From the NCBI GenBank assembly GCA_937922045.1, contig CAKZXA010000094.1, forward strand, positions 1-39,325: DNA of 39,325 nt, written 5' to 3'. The translations under genes were made by a program, and so were the position numbers. This document shows, piece by piece, positions 14,851-23,329 of the stretch. The notes beneath the pieces are model-generated. The model was not told the DNA's origin. It saw only the letters and a list, made by a program, of their open reading frames with translations, and ran no database searches. The stretch's first letter is position 1, and every line of letters starts with the position of its first letter. This DNA comes from an uncultured Acidimicrobiales bacterium. Lineage in GTDB: Bacteria; Actinomycetota; Acidimicrobiia; Acidimicrobiales; SZUA-35.

Positions 14851-17784
14851 TCAGCGTGCGGAGAGGAGCTGGAGCGCCCGTTCGGCCACTTCGTCGAGCG
14901 CAGCTTCATCACTATCAGTCGCTGATTCCAGATCGGCCTCCGGAGCGAAGTCGAAGAGATCGAGCAGCGTCTTCAACGCCTTGTCCCGGGCGTCCTGGTC
15001 TGCGGCTGAGTGGCGAAGCGTCAGCAATAAGAGCTCCTTCGCCTGGGAACTTGAGGAGTGGCTGGCGACTCCCACACGGCAGCTCACGACGGCGGCCCAC
15101 ATCAAGTACCGCCCCGCTCCAGTCTTGAGTGCCAGCCGAATCCCGGCCTTGAGATCGTCGATGGCGCCGGCGGTCTCCTTGCGAAGCAATCGAGCCTCGG
15201 CCCTACCGACATGATTCGCACACACCGTCGTCAGTTGGTCGACGTTGGTTGCTGCCTCGATTCCGTCCGTGAAGCATTGCTCAGCCGCCTCCGCGTCGTC
15301 CAGTTTGAGATGAGCCAAGCCTAATATCGAAGGGAAGTAGATCGCGAGGCTGTCAAGAGAGGCCTCCTTTGCGATGGCCCAACCTTCGTTGAGTAACACG
15401 ATGGCACGCTCCGGGTCGGACTCGACCTCGATATCTGCGAGGATGAGGTAGGACGTTGTCATCACCGACTGGTCGTTAGCCGCCCTGCCTGCCTGCAGGG
15501 CCAGACGTGCCGCGCTCGCAGCCTGATCTCTGTCCCCGCGATAGTGGTGTGCTTGTGCGAGGTCGTACTGAAGTGACGCTGTCAGTGTGGACGGATCGTG
15601 AGAGATGAGGGCTAGGCCCGCCGTAAAATTGGCGGTGGCCTCATCAATTTCGCCGGTGTTGAGCTGTAAAACACCAAGTGATCGCAGTGCCTGTGCTCGG
15701 GCGTGGGAATCATCTCCCGAGCTCAGAGCGAGGGCCTCCTCGAGTCGCGCACGCGCCTGGATCGTCTCGCCTGAGAGCACTTCGAACCAACCGAGTGCTT
15801 CAAGGATTTCTGCCAAAAGACCCTGGGGAGGATTGGGATCAGACTTCAAAGCATCGGCGACGGCCGCAAAGAGAGTTCTGCCCTCGCTGACCCGACCCGA
15901 CTTGGTGAAGAACTGACGCAGGGCTCCCAGCGTCACGCGATGCAGTTCCCACAATTGGTTTTGGGCATCCCATAGCCATGCGGACGTGAAATTGGAAACC
16001 TCGGCGTCAAACCCCTGTGGGTGGGCGTTGGTCGAGTTGGTTGGTGTCGCCGTTGTGAAGCCCTGGCACCAGTCGCTCAGAACCTGACGGTATTCGGCAT
16101 GGAGTTGAGGGCGTTGTTCCAGTTCGGACTGGGCGTAGCTTGCGATCAACGGGTGCAGCGTGATGCGACCCTCGACGTGCAGCCTGGCCAATGAGTGCTG
16201 CACTAATCGGCCAATCGATCTGATCGAAAGCTGCCGCAGCTTGAGCGCCTCCTTGGTGAGACAACCACCGGGGAAGGTTGCGAGCAACATCAGGGTGTTC
16301 TGATCGGCTTCGTCCAACATCGACCACGTTTGGTTGAGCACTGCCTCCACGGAGCGAAGATCGCTGTCCATTGGTGTGCCGAGGAGTTCGTTGTCCACCG
16401 ACAGTGCGTCGAGGATCTCCGTTGGCGAGAGGATCTGTACCCAACCTCCCGCGATCTCCAACGCCAGCGGATTTCCACCGACTCTGCGGCAGACATCGTG
16501 AATGGCGGCCCGGCTCGAGCCGCTCAGCCGATTGTCGCTAACCCCAGCGCGACGAGCCGACGACACAAAGAGTTGTTCTGCCGGCGAATCGGGTTCGTGG
16601 TCTGAGGTTCTGAGGCCGGTGAGCCGGACCAGCGACTCCGGAGCCACCTTCAGCGGGACGCGGCTCGTGATGAGAACCCGAAGAGCCGCATTGGTCTGAA
16701 CGAGTTCAGCGGCGACTGCTGCGGAACCCAAAACCTGCTCGAAATTGTCTAGTACAAGCAGGACCGGCTCATCGTCGGGGAGCTGGTTAGCGAGCGAAGC
16801 GACGCTGTCGAATCTTTGGCCCAACGAGGTTGCGATCGCCGGAGCGACAAGATCTTGATCGAGGACGTCTTGTAGGTTGACCCAATACCGGTGTGGAAAG
16901 TCTTCTTCAGCCGCCGAGCTGTTGAAGAACTCGGTGACCAAGCGAGTCTTTCCGCTGCCGCCGAGCCCAACAACCGTCGTCAGCCTTTGCGAGGCGACCG
17001 ATGAAGCGATGGCCTCGAGTTCTTCCTTGCAGCCGAAGAGCGGCGTTGCTCCGCTAGGGGCTGGAGCCTCAGAGTTGCTTGGCGCAGTGAGGGGCGCTTT
17101 GTGGTCCTGTGACTCTGCGATTGGATCCAGCGCCAGTGGCTCGACCGCCGGTAGCGAGATGCCGAACTCTTCGGCCATCGAGCGCACAGCATTCGCACCC
17201 GGCCTCGCAGCGGATGCCAGGATCTGGTGGTACACCTCGAAGTAGTCTGGCGATGGGAACCCATCGCGGATCGCTATCTCCCACGCCCGTTCGACAGCAG
17301 TCGCCGCGGCTCGATGCTCGCCAGCATCAAAGAGTTCCCGGCCTCGCTGAAGTAAAGCCAACTCGACCATCGCCGCCAGCGTCGTTCGCTCAGTGAGCAC
17401 CCATTCCTCGAACTCTGCGCTCTGCCGTCGGAGCTTGAGGTTGCCCAGAAACGGGGCACCATAAAGCTGAGCCACCGACTCGAAGTCGGAGCGATCGATT
17501 GCATCGCGCAGATCGGCGACGTCGGATGGCAGCTCCGTCCCGACGAGGGAGTTCCCTCGGATCCAAACGCCGCCCGGTACCTCGGCACGAATGCGGTTGA
17601 GGGTCGTCGACAGACTGTTCAGCCCATTCTTGCTGTTGTGCCAGAACAAGGCCGCGAGATGGTCTCGATCTCGCGGTCCTCCCACGGCCAGATATGCCAG
17701 CACGGCCACAGGTAGTGGTTGTAGTGCAACCTCTTCACCATCGCCCCGGACTACATGCGGCTGCCCAAACGTTGTAAGCCTCAC
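14851..17784 (-). CDS. AfsR/SARP-like regulator: BTAD, STAND NTPase and TPR domains
   Basis: The 977-residue protein begins with a winged-helix-like domain (residues 1-90, MRLTTFGQPHVVRGDGEEVAL) and a bacterial transcriptional activation domain of TPR type (95-240). A STAND/NB-ARC NTPase follows, with Walker A GLGGSGKT at 273-280, Walker B VLLVLDNFEQ at 341-350, ITSR near 372 and GNPLALEIAG at 437-446. Residues ~600-970 are TPR-like helical repeats. This is the AfsR/SARP architecture, in which ligand or partner binding to the TPR region gates ATP-driven activation of transcription. GTG 17784 is the start, with TACCAT 8 nt upstream as a possible -10. It stands alone; its targets are unknown, but neighbouring secreted-protein genes are candidates. 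Confidence 0.88.
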   Translation of the reverse strand: MRLTTFGQPHVVRGDGEEVALQPLPVAVLAYLAVGGPRDRDHLAALFWHNSKNGLNSLSTTLNRIRAEVPGGVWIRGNSLVGTELPSDVADLRDAIDRSDFESVAQLYGAPFLGNLKLRRQSAEFEEWVLTERTTLAAMVELALLQRGRELFDAGEHRAAATAVERAWEIAIRDGFPSPDYFEVYHQILASAARPGANAVRSMAEEFGISLPAVEPLALDPIAESQDHKAPLTAPSNSEAPAPSGATPLFGCKEELEAIASSVASQRLTTVVGLGGSGKTRLVTEFFNSSAAEEDFPHRYWVNLQDVLDQDLVAPAIATSLGQRFDSVASLANQLPDDEPVLLVLDNFEQVLGSAAVAAELVQTNAALRVLITSRVPLKVAPESLVRLTGLRTSDHEPDSPAEQLFVSSARRAGVSDNRLSGSSRAAIHDVCRRVGGNPLALEIAGGWVQILSPTEILDALSVDNELLGTPMDSDLRSVEAVLNQTWSMLDEADQNTLMLLATFPGGCLTKEALKLRQLSIRSIGRLVQHSLARLHVEGRITLHPLIASYAQSELEQRPQLHAEYRQVLSDWCQGFTTATPTNSTNAHPQGFDAEVSNFTSAWLWDAQNQLWELHRVTLGALRQFFTKSGRVSEGRTLFAAVADALKSDPNPPQGLLAEILEALGWFEVLSGETIQARARLEEALALSSGDDSHARAQALRSLGVLQLNTGEIDEATANFTAGLALISHDPSTLTASLQYDLAQAHHYRGDRDQAASAARLALQAGRAANDQSVMTTSYLILADIEVESDPERAIVLLNEGWAIAKEASLDSLAIYFPSILGLAHLKLDDAEAAEQCFTDGIEAATNVDQLTTVCANHVGRAEARLLRKETAGAIDDLKAGIRLALKTGAGRYLMWAAVVSCRVGVASHSSSSQAKELLLLTLRHSAADQDARDKALKTLLDLFDFAPEADLESATDSDEAALDEVAERALQLLSAR

Positions 17785-17916
17785 GGTTAACTATGGTAGG
17801 TGCATTCGGCACCCGTGCGACTTCACGATCATGCTGCACTCGCCGAGCTCGGGCTTTGTGGCCACGGTCGATTTGGGGCGGGGATGGTAGCTCGGCGGCT
17901 CATACACCGATCGGTC

Positions 17917-17922
17917 TATGCT
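17917..17922 (+). promoter_or_regulatory. Candidate -10 box TATGCT for the acyl-CoA ligase gene
   Basis: TATGCT lies 41 nt before ATG 17964. It would give a leader of about 35 nt that includes GAGGA at 17956-17960, a plausible SD 3 nt before the ATG. No good -35 box is seen. Confidence 0.3.
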
Positions 17923-17963
17923 GAAGCTGCTTATCAGCAGATGAAGTCACAGAACGAGGACCT

Positions 17964-19781
17964 ATGTCGACAATTCTTCAAACGCAGGAAGTCGGTTCGA
18001 TCGCCAAGCTGCTGCGATTGCGGGCCGAGGCTACGCCGAACGCTACCGCTTTTCGGTTTCCGCGGGCCACGGGCAGTGGGTTGGATTCGATTACCTGGAG
18101 CGAGCTGAACGCCAAGGCCTGTGGACTCGCGGCCGGCTTGCGGTCCTTGGGCGTGCAGCCGCAGGATCGGGTCGCTCTGCTCTGTTCCACGAGGGTTGAA
18201 TGGGTAATCGCTGATCTCGGTATCTTGTGTGCCGGCGCAGCAACAACCACGATCTATCCGTCGAACACGGCGGCCGAATGTGCCTTCATCATCGATGATT
18301 CGGGGAGCACGCTGGCCATCGTCGAAGACTCCACGCAGCAGGCGAAGATTGCCGAGATCGCGGCGGAACTGCCGGGGCTACGAAACGTTGTCGTCCTCGA
18401 CGCCGGCGACGGTCTAGACCCCAAGAGTGGCGCGCTCAGCGTTGATGATCTGATTGCGCAGGGTGCTGATCGGCTCGATGAAATCGACGGCGTGGTCAAC
18501 GGTCTTGCACCCGATGACCTAGCCACGCTCATCTACACTTCGGGCACCACCGGCCTCCCAAAGGGCGTCGAGCTTGTGAACGATAACTGGCTCTACGCTG
18601 CTCAGGCATCGGGTGAGCTTGGCATCCTTCGCTCCGATGACGTGCACTACCTTTGGTTGCCTCTTTCCCACTCGATGGGCAAGGTGCTTGAGATTCTCAT
18701 GATCGACGCCGGAATCGAAACCGTCATCGACGGCCGGGTCGACAAGATCGTCGAAAACCTTTCTACCATCCGCCCCACACTCATGGCCGCCGCCCCTCGG
18801 ATCTTCGAGAAGGTTCACAACGTGGTCGAGGCCGGGGTGCAGGCCGAGGGTGGAGCCAAGGAGAAGATTTTCAACTGGGCAACAAAGGTTGGCACCGAGG
18901 CAGCCAAGCAGCGTCGAGCCGGTCAGACACTGGGGAAGGCTTTGGAGGTTCAGGCCAAGCTGGCCGACAAGCTTGTCTTCTCCAAGATCCGCGCCCGATT
19001 CGGTGGCCGAATCCGCTACTTTATTTCGGGCTCTGCGCCGCTGGCCATCGAGCTGTGCGAATTCTTTGATGCCGCTGGCCTCACCGTGCTCGAAGGATAT
19101 GGGTTGACCGAGTCGTCGGCGTCCACCTTCATCAACCGGCCGGAGAAGCCGAAGTTCGGCACGGTCGGCCCGGCTCTGCCTGGCACCGAGGTCAAGATCG
19201 CCGAAGACGGCGAGGTTCTGATCAAGGGCCGCGGCATCATGCGGGGCTATCACGGTCTGGCGGAGGAAACGGCAGCGACCCTCAAGGACGGGTGGCTCTA
19301 CACCGGCGACCTTGGTCAGCTCGATGACGACGGCTACCTCACGATCACCGGCCGCAAGAAGGAACTGATCAAGACGTCTGGCGGCAAGTATGTGGCGCCG
19401 ACCAAGATCGAAGGCTTGATCAAGGCAGCATCACCGTATGTTTCGAATGCTGTCGTGCACGGCGATCGACGAAAGTACTGTGTGGCTCTTGTTACGCTCG
19501 ACCCCGACACCGTGGCCACCTGGGCCGCCGACAATGAGCTGGGAGCGGTAGCGATCGACGATCTTGAATCCATCGCCAAGATGCCGGCGATGCTGAAGGA
19601 GATCGAGTCGGCGGTCGATGAGGTCAACGCCGGTTTGGCTTCGTATGAAACAATCAAGAAGGTTTCGATCTTGCCGGCCGAGTTCGCCATCGAAAGCGGT
19701 GAACTCACACCTTCGATGAAGGTGAAGCGCAAGGTGGTTGAGGAGCGAAACCAAGCCGTGCTCGACGCCATGTTCGACTGA
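17964..19781 (+). CDS. Long-chain fatty-acid-CoA ligase (FadD15-like)
   Basis: The 605-residue protein has the full set of ANL-superfamily motifs: phosphate-binding YTSGTTGLPKG at 191-201, GYGLTES at 378-384, YTGDLG at 446-451, and the hinge and C-terminal lysine region GRKKELIKTSGGKYVAP at 463-479. The size and the N-terminal GSIAKLLRLRAEATPNATAF are typical of the FadD15/AMP-dependent long-chain acyl-CoA synthetases of actinobacteria. It activates fatty acids with ATP and CoA for beta-oxidation or lipid synthesis, at the inner membrane face or in the cytoplasm. GAGGA precedes the ATG. Chain-length specificity cannot be read from the sequence. No further beta-oxidation gene adjoins it. Confidence 0.93.
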   Translation: MSTILQTQEVGSIAKLLRLRAEATPNATAFRFPRATGSGLDSITWSELNAKACGLAAGLRSLGVQPQDRVALLCSTRVEWVIADLGILCAGAATTTIYPSNTAAECAFIIDDSGSTLAIVEDSTQQAKIAEIAAELPGLRNVVVLDAGDGLDPKSGALSVDDLIAQGADRLDEIDGVVNGLAPDDLATLIYTSGTTGLPKGVELVNDNWLYAAQASGELGILRSDDVHYLWLPLSHSMGKVLEILMIDAGIETVIDGRVDKIVENLSTIRPTLMAAAPRIFEKVHNVVEAGVQAEGGAKEKIFNWATKVGTEAAKQRRAGQTLGKALEVQAKLADKLVFSKIRARFGGRIRYFISGSAPLAIELCEFFDAAGLTVLEGYGLTESSASTFINRPEKPKFGTVGPALPGTEVKIAEDGEVLIKGRGIMRGYHGLAEETAATLKDGWLYTGDLGQLDDDGYLTITGRKKELIKTSGGKYVAPTKIEGLIKAASPYVSNAVVHGDRRKYCVALVTLDPDTVATWAADNELGAVAIDDLESIAKMPAMLKEIESAVDEVNAGLASYETIKKVSILPAEFAIESGELTPSMKVKRKVVEERNQAVLDAMFD

Positions 19782-19799
19782 GCTGCACAACCCAACTGG

Positions 19800-20426
19800 A
19801 TGCCTGTTCTCCGCTACATCACGCACCCGGAGGTCGCCATTGACCCCACTACGCCGCCCCACCAATGGGGCTTGAGCCGTCGCGGGGTCCAACGAGCGGT
19901 GGCAATGTTGGATCAGCCGTGGGTGGCAACAATTGAGCGGGTGATTTCGAGTCCGGAACCGAAAGCGATGCAGACCGCTGATCTGCTAGCCGAGAGGCTT
20001 GGCCGGTCTGTCGACGTTCGAGCCGATACGGGTGAGAACGATCGAACGGCAACCGGCTTCGTGCCACCGGAGCAGTTCGAAAAGCTCGCGGATGCCTTCT
20101 TTGCTGATCCGACGGTTTCAATCGAGGGTTGGGAGACGGCGGCCGATGCCCAACGCCGGATTGTTGGCGCCCTGCAGAATGTGTTCGAGTCATCTGAAGG
20201 CAGCGTTGCTGTCATCGGGCACGGAGCGGTAGGCACGTTGTTGCGGTGCCATCTGATGGGGGTGCCGATAGACCGCATCTATGACCAGCCAGGTCAGGGC
20301 CACTACTACACGGTCGAATGTGACGCACTCGACTTCGGTGTGCTTAGCTCGTCTCAAAGCCAGGGGGAGCGCTCCTTCCATGGCTGGACGCCGATCGATC
20401 GACCCGAACTCGACCATATGGCTTAG
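19800..20426 (+). CDS. Histidine phosphatase family protein, atypical N-terminal motif
   Basis: The 208-residue protein follows the phosphoglycerate-mutase-like layout: an N-terminal histidine motif in RYITHPEVAIDP, WGLSRRGVQRA, ISSPEPKAMQTADLLAERLG, a middle Glu, and the second His in VAVIGHGAVGTLLRCHLMG. The usual RHG is ITHPE, so the Arg next to the nucleophilic His is Thr. The loss may reflect a subfamily with other chemistry, since many HPE-type variants exist. It lies 18 nt after the acyl-CoA ligase gene and may share its transcript. The substrate is unknown. Confidence 0.82.
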   Translation: MPVLRYITHPEVAIDPTTPPHQWGLSRRGVQRAVAMLDQPWVATIERVISSPEPKAMQTADLLAERLGRSVDVRADTGENDRTATGFVPPEQFEKLADAFFADPTVSIEGWETAADAQRRIVGALQNVFESSEGSVAVIGHGAVGTLLRCHLMGVPIDRIYDQPGQGHYYTVECDALDFGVLSSSQSQGERSFHGWTPIDRPELDHMA

Positions 20427-20440
20427 GTATTGAACTAACC

Positions 20441-20480
20441 CCAATTGATATTGGATCGCGATCGCCACTCTTCGTAACGT
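20441..20480 (+). promoter_or_regulatory. Promoter with overlapping palindromes before the M19 operon
   Basis: TTGGAT at 20451-20456 and TAACGT at 20475-20480 are an 18-bp-spaced -35/-10 pair. Two palindromes overlap the -35: CCAAT-TGAT-ATTGG at 20441-20454 and the perfect 10-mer GATCGCGATC at 20454-20463. A repressor or activator site here would control the small ORF and the M19/unknown/DUF3726 genes. The start of transcription would be near 20487. Confidence 0.5.
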
Positions 20481-20513
20481 AGGGTGTCTCCATCTGGCTT
20501 GAGGAGCTTTGTC

Positions 20514-20624
20514 ATGGTGCACGAAACTACGTCGATGGACAGCGGCGGGCGGGTGTCGGTGAGCGTTCCTACATCGCCGCTGGTGTACCGATCGAGGGAG
20601 GCAGACGCCCATGTATCGAATTGA
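20514..20624 (+). CDS. Possible 36-residue leader or small peptide gene
   Basis: ATG 20514 has GAGGAG at 20501-20506, an excellent SD at 7-nt spacing, and lies about 27 nt after the predicted transcription start. The peptide is 36 residues with no Cys and no hydrophobic segment; it contains MDSGGRVSVSVPTSPLVY. Its stop overlaps the start of the M19 gene by 14 nt in another frame, which would couple translation. It may be a leader peptide, a small partner protein or a peptide substrate. The coding call rests on the SD, promoter and overlap, not on homology. Confidence 0.45.
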   Translation: MVHETTSMDSGGRVSVSVPTSPLVYRSREADAHVSN

Positions 20625-21600
20625 CTGTCTCCAGTTCGCAAACTGGTCCGAGTCGATCTTTCGCGAGATGCGCAAGGGAAGGGTCGACGCCGTTCATGTC
20701 ACGATCGCCTACCACGAGACGTTCCGCGAGACCGTGGCCCAGATCTCACGCTGGAAGCGATGGTTCGATCAGTTCGACGATTTGATTCTGCACGGTCTCA
20801 CCGCGGCCGACATCGATCGGGCCCGGGAAACCGATCGAACCGCAATCTTCTTCGGGTTCCAGAATCCATCCCCGATCGAGGCCGATATCGACCTGGTCGG
20901 CATCTTGCATACACTTGGCGCTCGGTTCATGCAGCTCAGCTACAACAACCAATCCTTGCTGGCGACCGGATGCTATGAGGCTGAAGATCCTGGCCTCACC
21001 CGCATGGGGCGCGAAGTCATCAAGGAGATGAACCGGGTTGGGCTCGTCATCGACATGAGTCATTCGGCCGACCGATCCACCATCGAAGCCGCCGAGTACT
21101 CCGACCGTCCGATCGCCATCACCCATGCCAACCCAAGCGCATGGCACCCTGCGCTCCGCAACAAGAGCGACGAGGTCATCAGGGCGGTCGTCGACAATGG
21201 CGGCATGATGGGATTCTCCTTGTATCCCCATCACCTCAAAGACAAGAGCGACTGCACGCTCGAGAGCTTCTGCCAGATGGTGGCCGACTCGGTCGAAACG
21301 TACGGGATTGATCATTTCGGGATCGGAAGCGATCTCTGCCAAGACCAGCCGGACAGTGTGGTCGAATGGATGAGGGTCGGTCGTTGGACCAAGGGCATCG
21401 ATTTGGGTGAAGGCTCAGCCGCGATGCCCGGGTTCCCACCCCAGCCCACATGGTTTGCAGGCAACGGAGACTTTGGCACAATTGAAGCTGGTCTTCGCAC
21501 CATCGGATTCGATGACAACGAGGTGGAATCGCTCATGGGTAACAACTGGTACCGGTTCTTCGCCGAAAGTTTCGAGCCGCTCTGTTCCAGCGGCTCGTGA
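20611..21600 (+). CDS. M19 (renal dipeptidase-like) family protein with altered metal site
   Basis: The 329-residue protein aligns over its length with membrane dipeptidases: LGARFMQLSYNNQSLLATG, GLTRMGREVIKEMNRVGLVIDMSH and PIAITHANPSAW, then FGIGSDLCQD and a C-terminal NNWYRFF. The two late ligand histidines (His151 and His172) are kept. The first pair (His-x-Asp in DGHND) is replaced by DCLQF at residues 5-9, and the bridging Glu of the EGG motif is Gln84 (GFQNP). The canonical binuclear zinc site is therefore unlikely to form as usual, and the reaction may differ from dipeptide cleavage. No signal peptide is seen, so it is cytoplasmic. It is part of the operon with the next two genes. A GGGAGG precedes the ATG by 9 nt. 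Confidence 0.85.
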   Translation: MYRIDCLQFANWSESIFREMRKGRVDAVHVTIAYHETFRETVAQISRWKRWFDQFDDLILHGLTAADIDRARETDRTAIFFGFQNPSPIEADIDLVGILHTLGARFMQLSYNNQSLLATGCYEAEDPGLTRMGREVIKEMNRVGLVIDMSHSADRSTIEAAEYSDRPIAITHANPSAWHPALRNKSDEVIRAVVDNGGMMGFSLYPHHLKDKSDCTLESFCQMVADSVETYGIDHFGIGSDLCQDQPDSVVEWMRVGRWTKGIDLGEGSAAMPGFPPQPTWFAGNGDFGTIEAGLRTIGFDDNEVESLMGNNWYRFFAESFEPLCSSGS

Positions 21601-21610
21601 GCGCCAACCG

Positions 21611-23329
21611 GTGAGCGAACCTCAGGGCCAGGACGCGGCGAGGTTAGACGAGATCAACCTCCGCCCGCCCGGGCTCGTCATGCGCCTCGATCGACTCGGT
21701 TCTTTTCATCAGAGTCGGTTGTCGTTCATGCGCATCTTGCTGCGCCGGATGAAACGAGAAGAGTGGACGTTCACGAGACCCCGGTTCGCTATCGATGCCG
21801 ATGGTGTTGGCACCGCTCTCTACACCGCCACCACCCCTGAACGTACCTACACGCTTGTGGCCTTCGCCCACGATCTGCCACCCGAGATGCGCTCGGACCG
21901 TGTGATCGCCACGGCGTGGGACGCAACCTTTACTCTCCACGATGGGGTGCCAAGCGAGGCCGACATCGAACGGCTGCGCGCCAATGTTCCGCTGCAGGAA
22001 GCGGGGCGAGTATCGGCCAGCGAACTCACGCTGTCTCGGGCCAACCGCTCGGTGCGCCTCTGGTCGGCCGTCGTTGCGGCTCTGGCTGCCGGTCGCCAAC
22101 CCGAGGTCGAACTCATCGAGAGCGTTGGCTATCTCATGAGGACGACAGCCGTCTATGGCAGCGGAAAGTTTGGAGCGGCCGACCGGCAAGCGATCGAAGA
22201 CCGCGACGAGCTCCAGGCCCCCTTCCAAGTCGAGATGCTCACGGTCTATCTGATTCGCGCCTTCGTGCTCGACCTGGTCGAACACATGGCTTCCACCATC
22301 TCGCCCGAGGCAACCCGGCTCGAACCGGCGCTGCGACGGCGACTCGGCATCGGCAACTCAACCGGCCTCGGCATGGCGCCGTTCCTGCTTACCCACCCGA
22401 AGCTGGTCAACAACTGGATCGCCGCCCGCGAACAGGCACTCGGCCGGGTACGCCGTGTCGAAAAGGCCAGCCATGAAGAAATTGAACAGTTCCGCTCCTT
22501 CGTCCGTCGCTCGCGCCGTCAGGTGTCAACCTGGCGTTCTGAACACCCGGCCCAGCAACAAAAACTGGTAGCGCTCAAGGACGACCTCGACCAGCTCGAC
22601 AGCTACCTCGCTTCCACCCAAACGGTGGCTCTGCTCGAGGGTGCTTATCCTTGGGATGCTCTCATCGATTGGGCCCACCAGACGCTGACACTCGAAGGTC
22701 AAGAGCTGCTCGTATCGTTAGTTTTGGAGCCGTACGGTCACCTCGTCGACGATCTCACGTCCACGATGCACGCCGATGAATCTTCGCCGACCCTCATCGA
22801 TGGGTCCCTGTCGGTCGCCGAGGTCCGCCGCCGGTTGACGTCGAACTACGGCTGGTGTCTCGACACCGACTGGTCGGCGCCCGAAGCTGATGCCCGAGTG
22901 TGGTACGTGTCGGAAGAGAAGCTCGAACCCCGCCTCGGCGAGCGCTACGAGGAACCGATTAGCGACTTTGAGCAGCCGTTACAGCCCGCCCGCGACGCTG
23001 CTCGTTTCCACGCCGAACTTGTGGGCTGGGACGATGACGTAACGCTCGGCGAGGTCCTCCGGTGCCGCCCCGAGCATCGGCATACGGCCCGCCGTTTGAT
23101 GGTGGTAAACGAGGCTCCCTACGCCGAGATTTGTGACAACACAATCCACGCTGAGATGCTGCCGATCGATCTGTTGCGAGCCAAGCTGAGCTTCTTCGGT
23201 GCCACCCATTTCGACCCGCGTTCAGACCGATGGGTGCGGATCAACATGTTTCGTGGTGCGCCCCTACCCGAGGAACTGCACAGCGCCGATCCGGATGGCT
23301 GGGTCTATCCCGCCGACACGCCACCATGA
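21611..23329 (+). CDS. Large conserved-looking protein of unknown family
   Basis: Starting at GTG 21611, 10 nt after the M19 stop, the product has 572 residues; the upstream open frame overlaps the M19 gene and is not protein-like. No domain is recognised. Visible features are an N-terminal RLGSFHQSRLSFMRILLRRM segment, a helical middle (residues ~250-400) with a charged coil around VEKASHEEIEQFRSFVRRSRRQ, a Trp/Tyr/Glu-rich part around VWYVSEEKLEPRLGERYEEP, and a C-terminal EICDNTIHAEMLPIDLLRAKLSFFGATHF region. There is no signal peptide or membrane segment. It is locked between the M19 homologue and the DUF3726 gene (ATGA overlap), so the three probably act together. The function cannot be stated. 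Confidence 0.85.
   Translation: MSEPQGQDAARLDEINLRPPGLVMRLDRLGSFHQSRLSFMRILLRRMKREEWTFTRPRFAIDADGVGTALYTATTPERTYTLVAFAHDLPPEMRSDRVIATAWDATFTLHDGVPSEADIERLRANVPLQEAGRVSASELTLSRANRSVRLWSAVVAALAAGRQPEVELIESVGYLMRTTAVYGSGKFGAADRQAIEDRDELQAPFQVEMLTVYLIRAFVLDLVEHMASTISPEATRLEPALRRRLGIGNSTGLGMAPFLLTHPKLVNNWIAAREQALGRVRRVEKASHEEIEQFRSFVRRSRRQVSTWRSEHPAQQQKLVALKDDLDQLDSYLASTQTVALLEGAYPWDALIDWAHQTLTLEGQELLVSLVLEPYGHLVDDLTSTMHADESSPTLIDGSLSVAEVRRRLTSNYGWCLDTDWSAPEADARVWYVSEEKLEPRLGERYEEPISDFEQPLQPARDAARFHAELVGWDDDVTLGEVLRCRPEHRHTARRLMVVNEAPYAEICDNTIHAEMLPIDLLRAKLSFFGATHFDPRSDRWVRINMFRGAPLPEELHSADPDGWVYPADTPP

Noticed and set aside
21407-21610. Longer start for the 572-residue protein
   Set aside because: The upstream part lies inside the M19 gene in another frame and is not protein-like; GTG 21611 gives the natural spacing.
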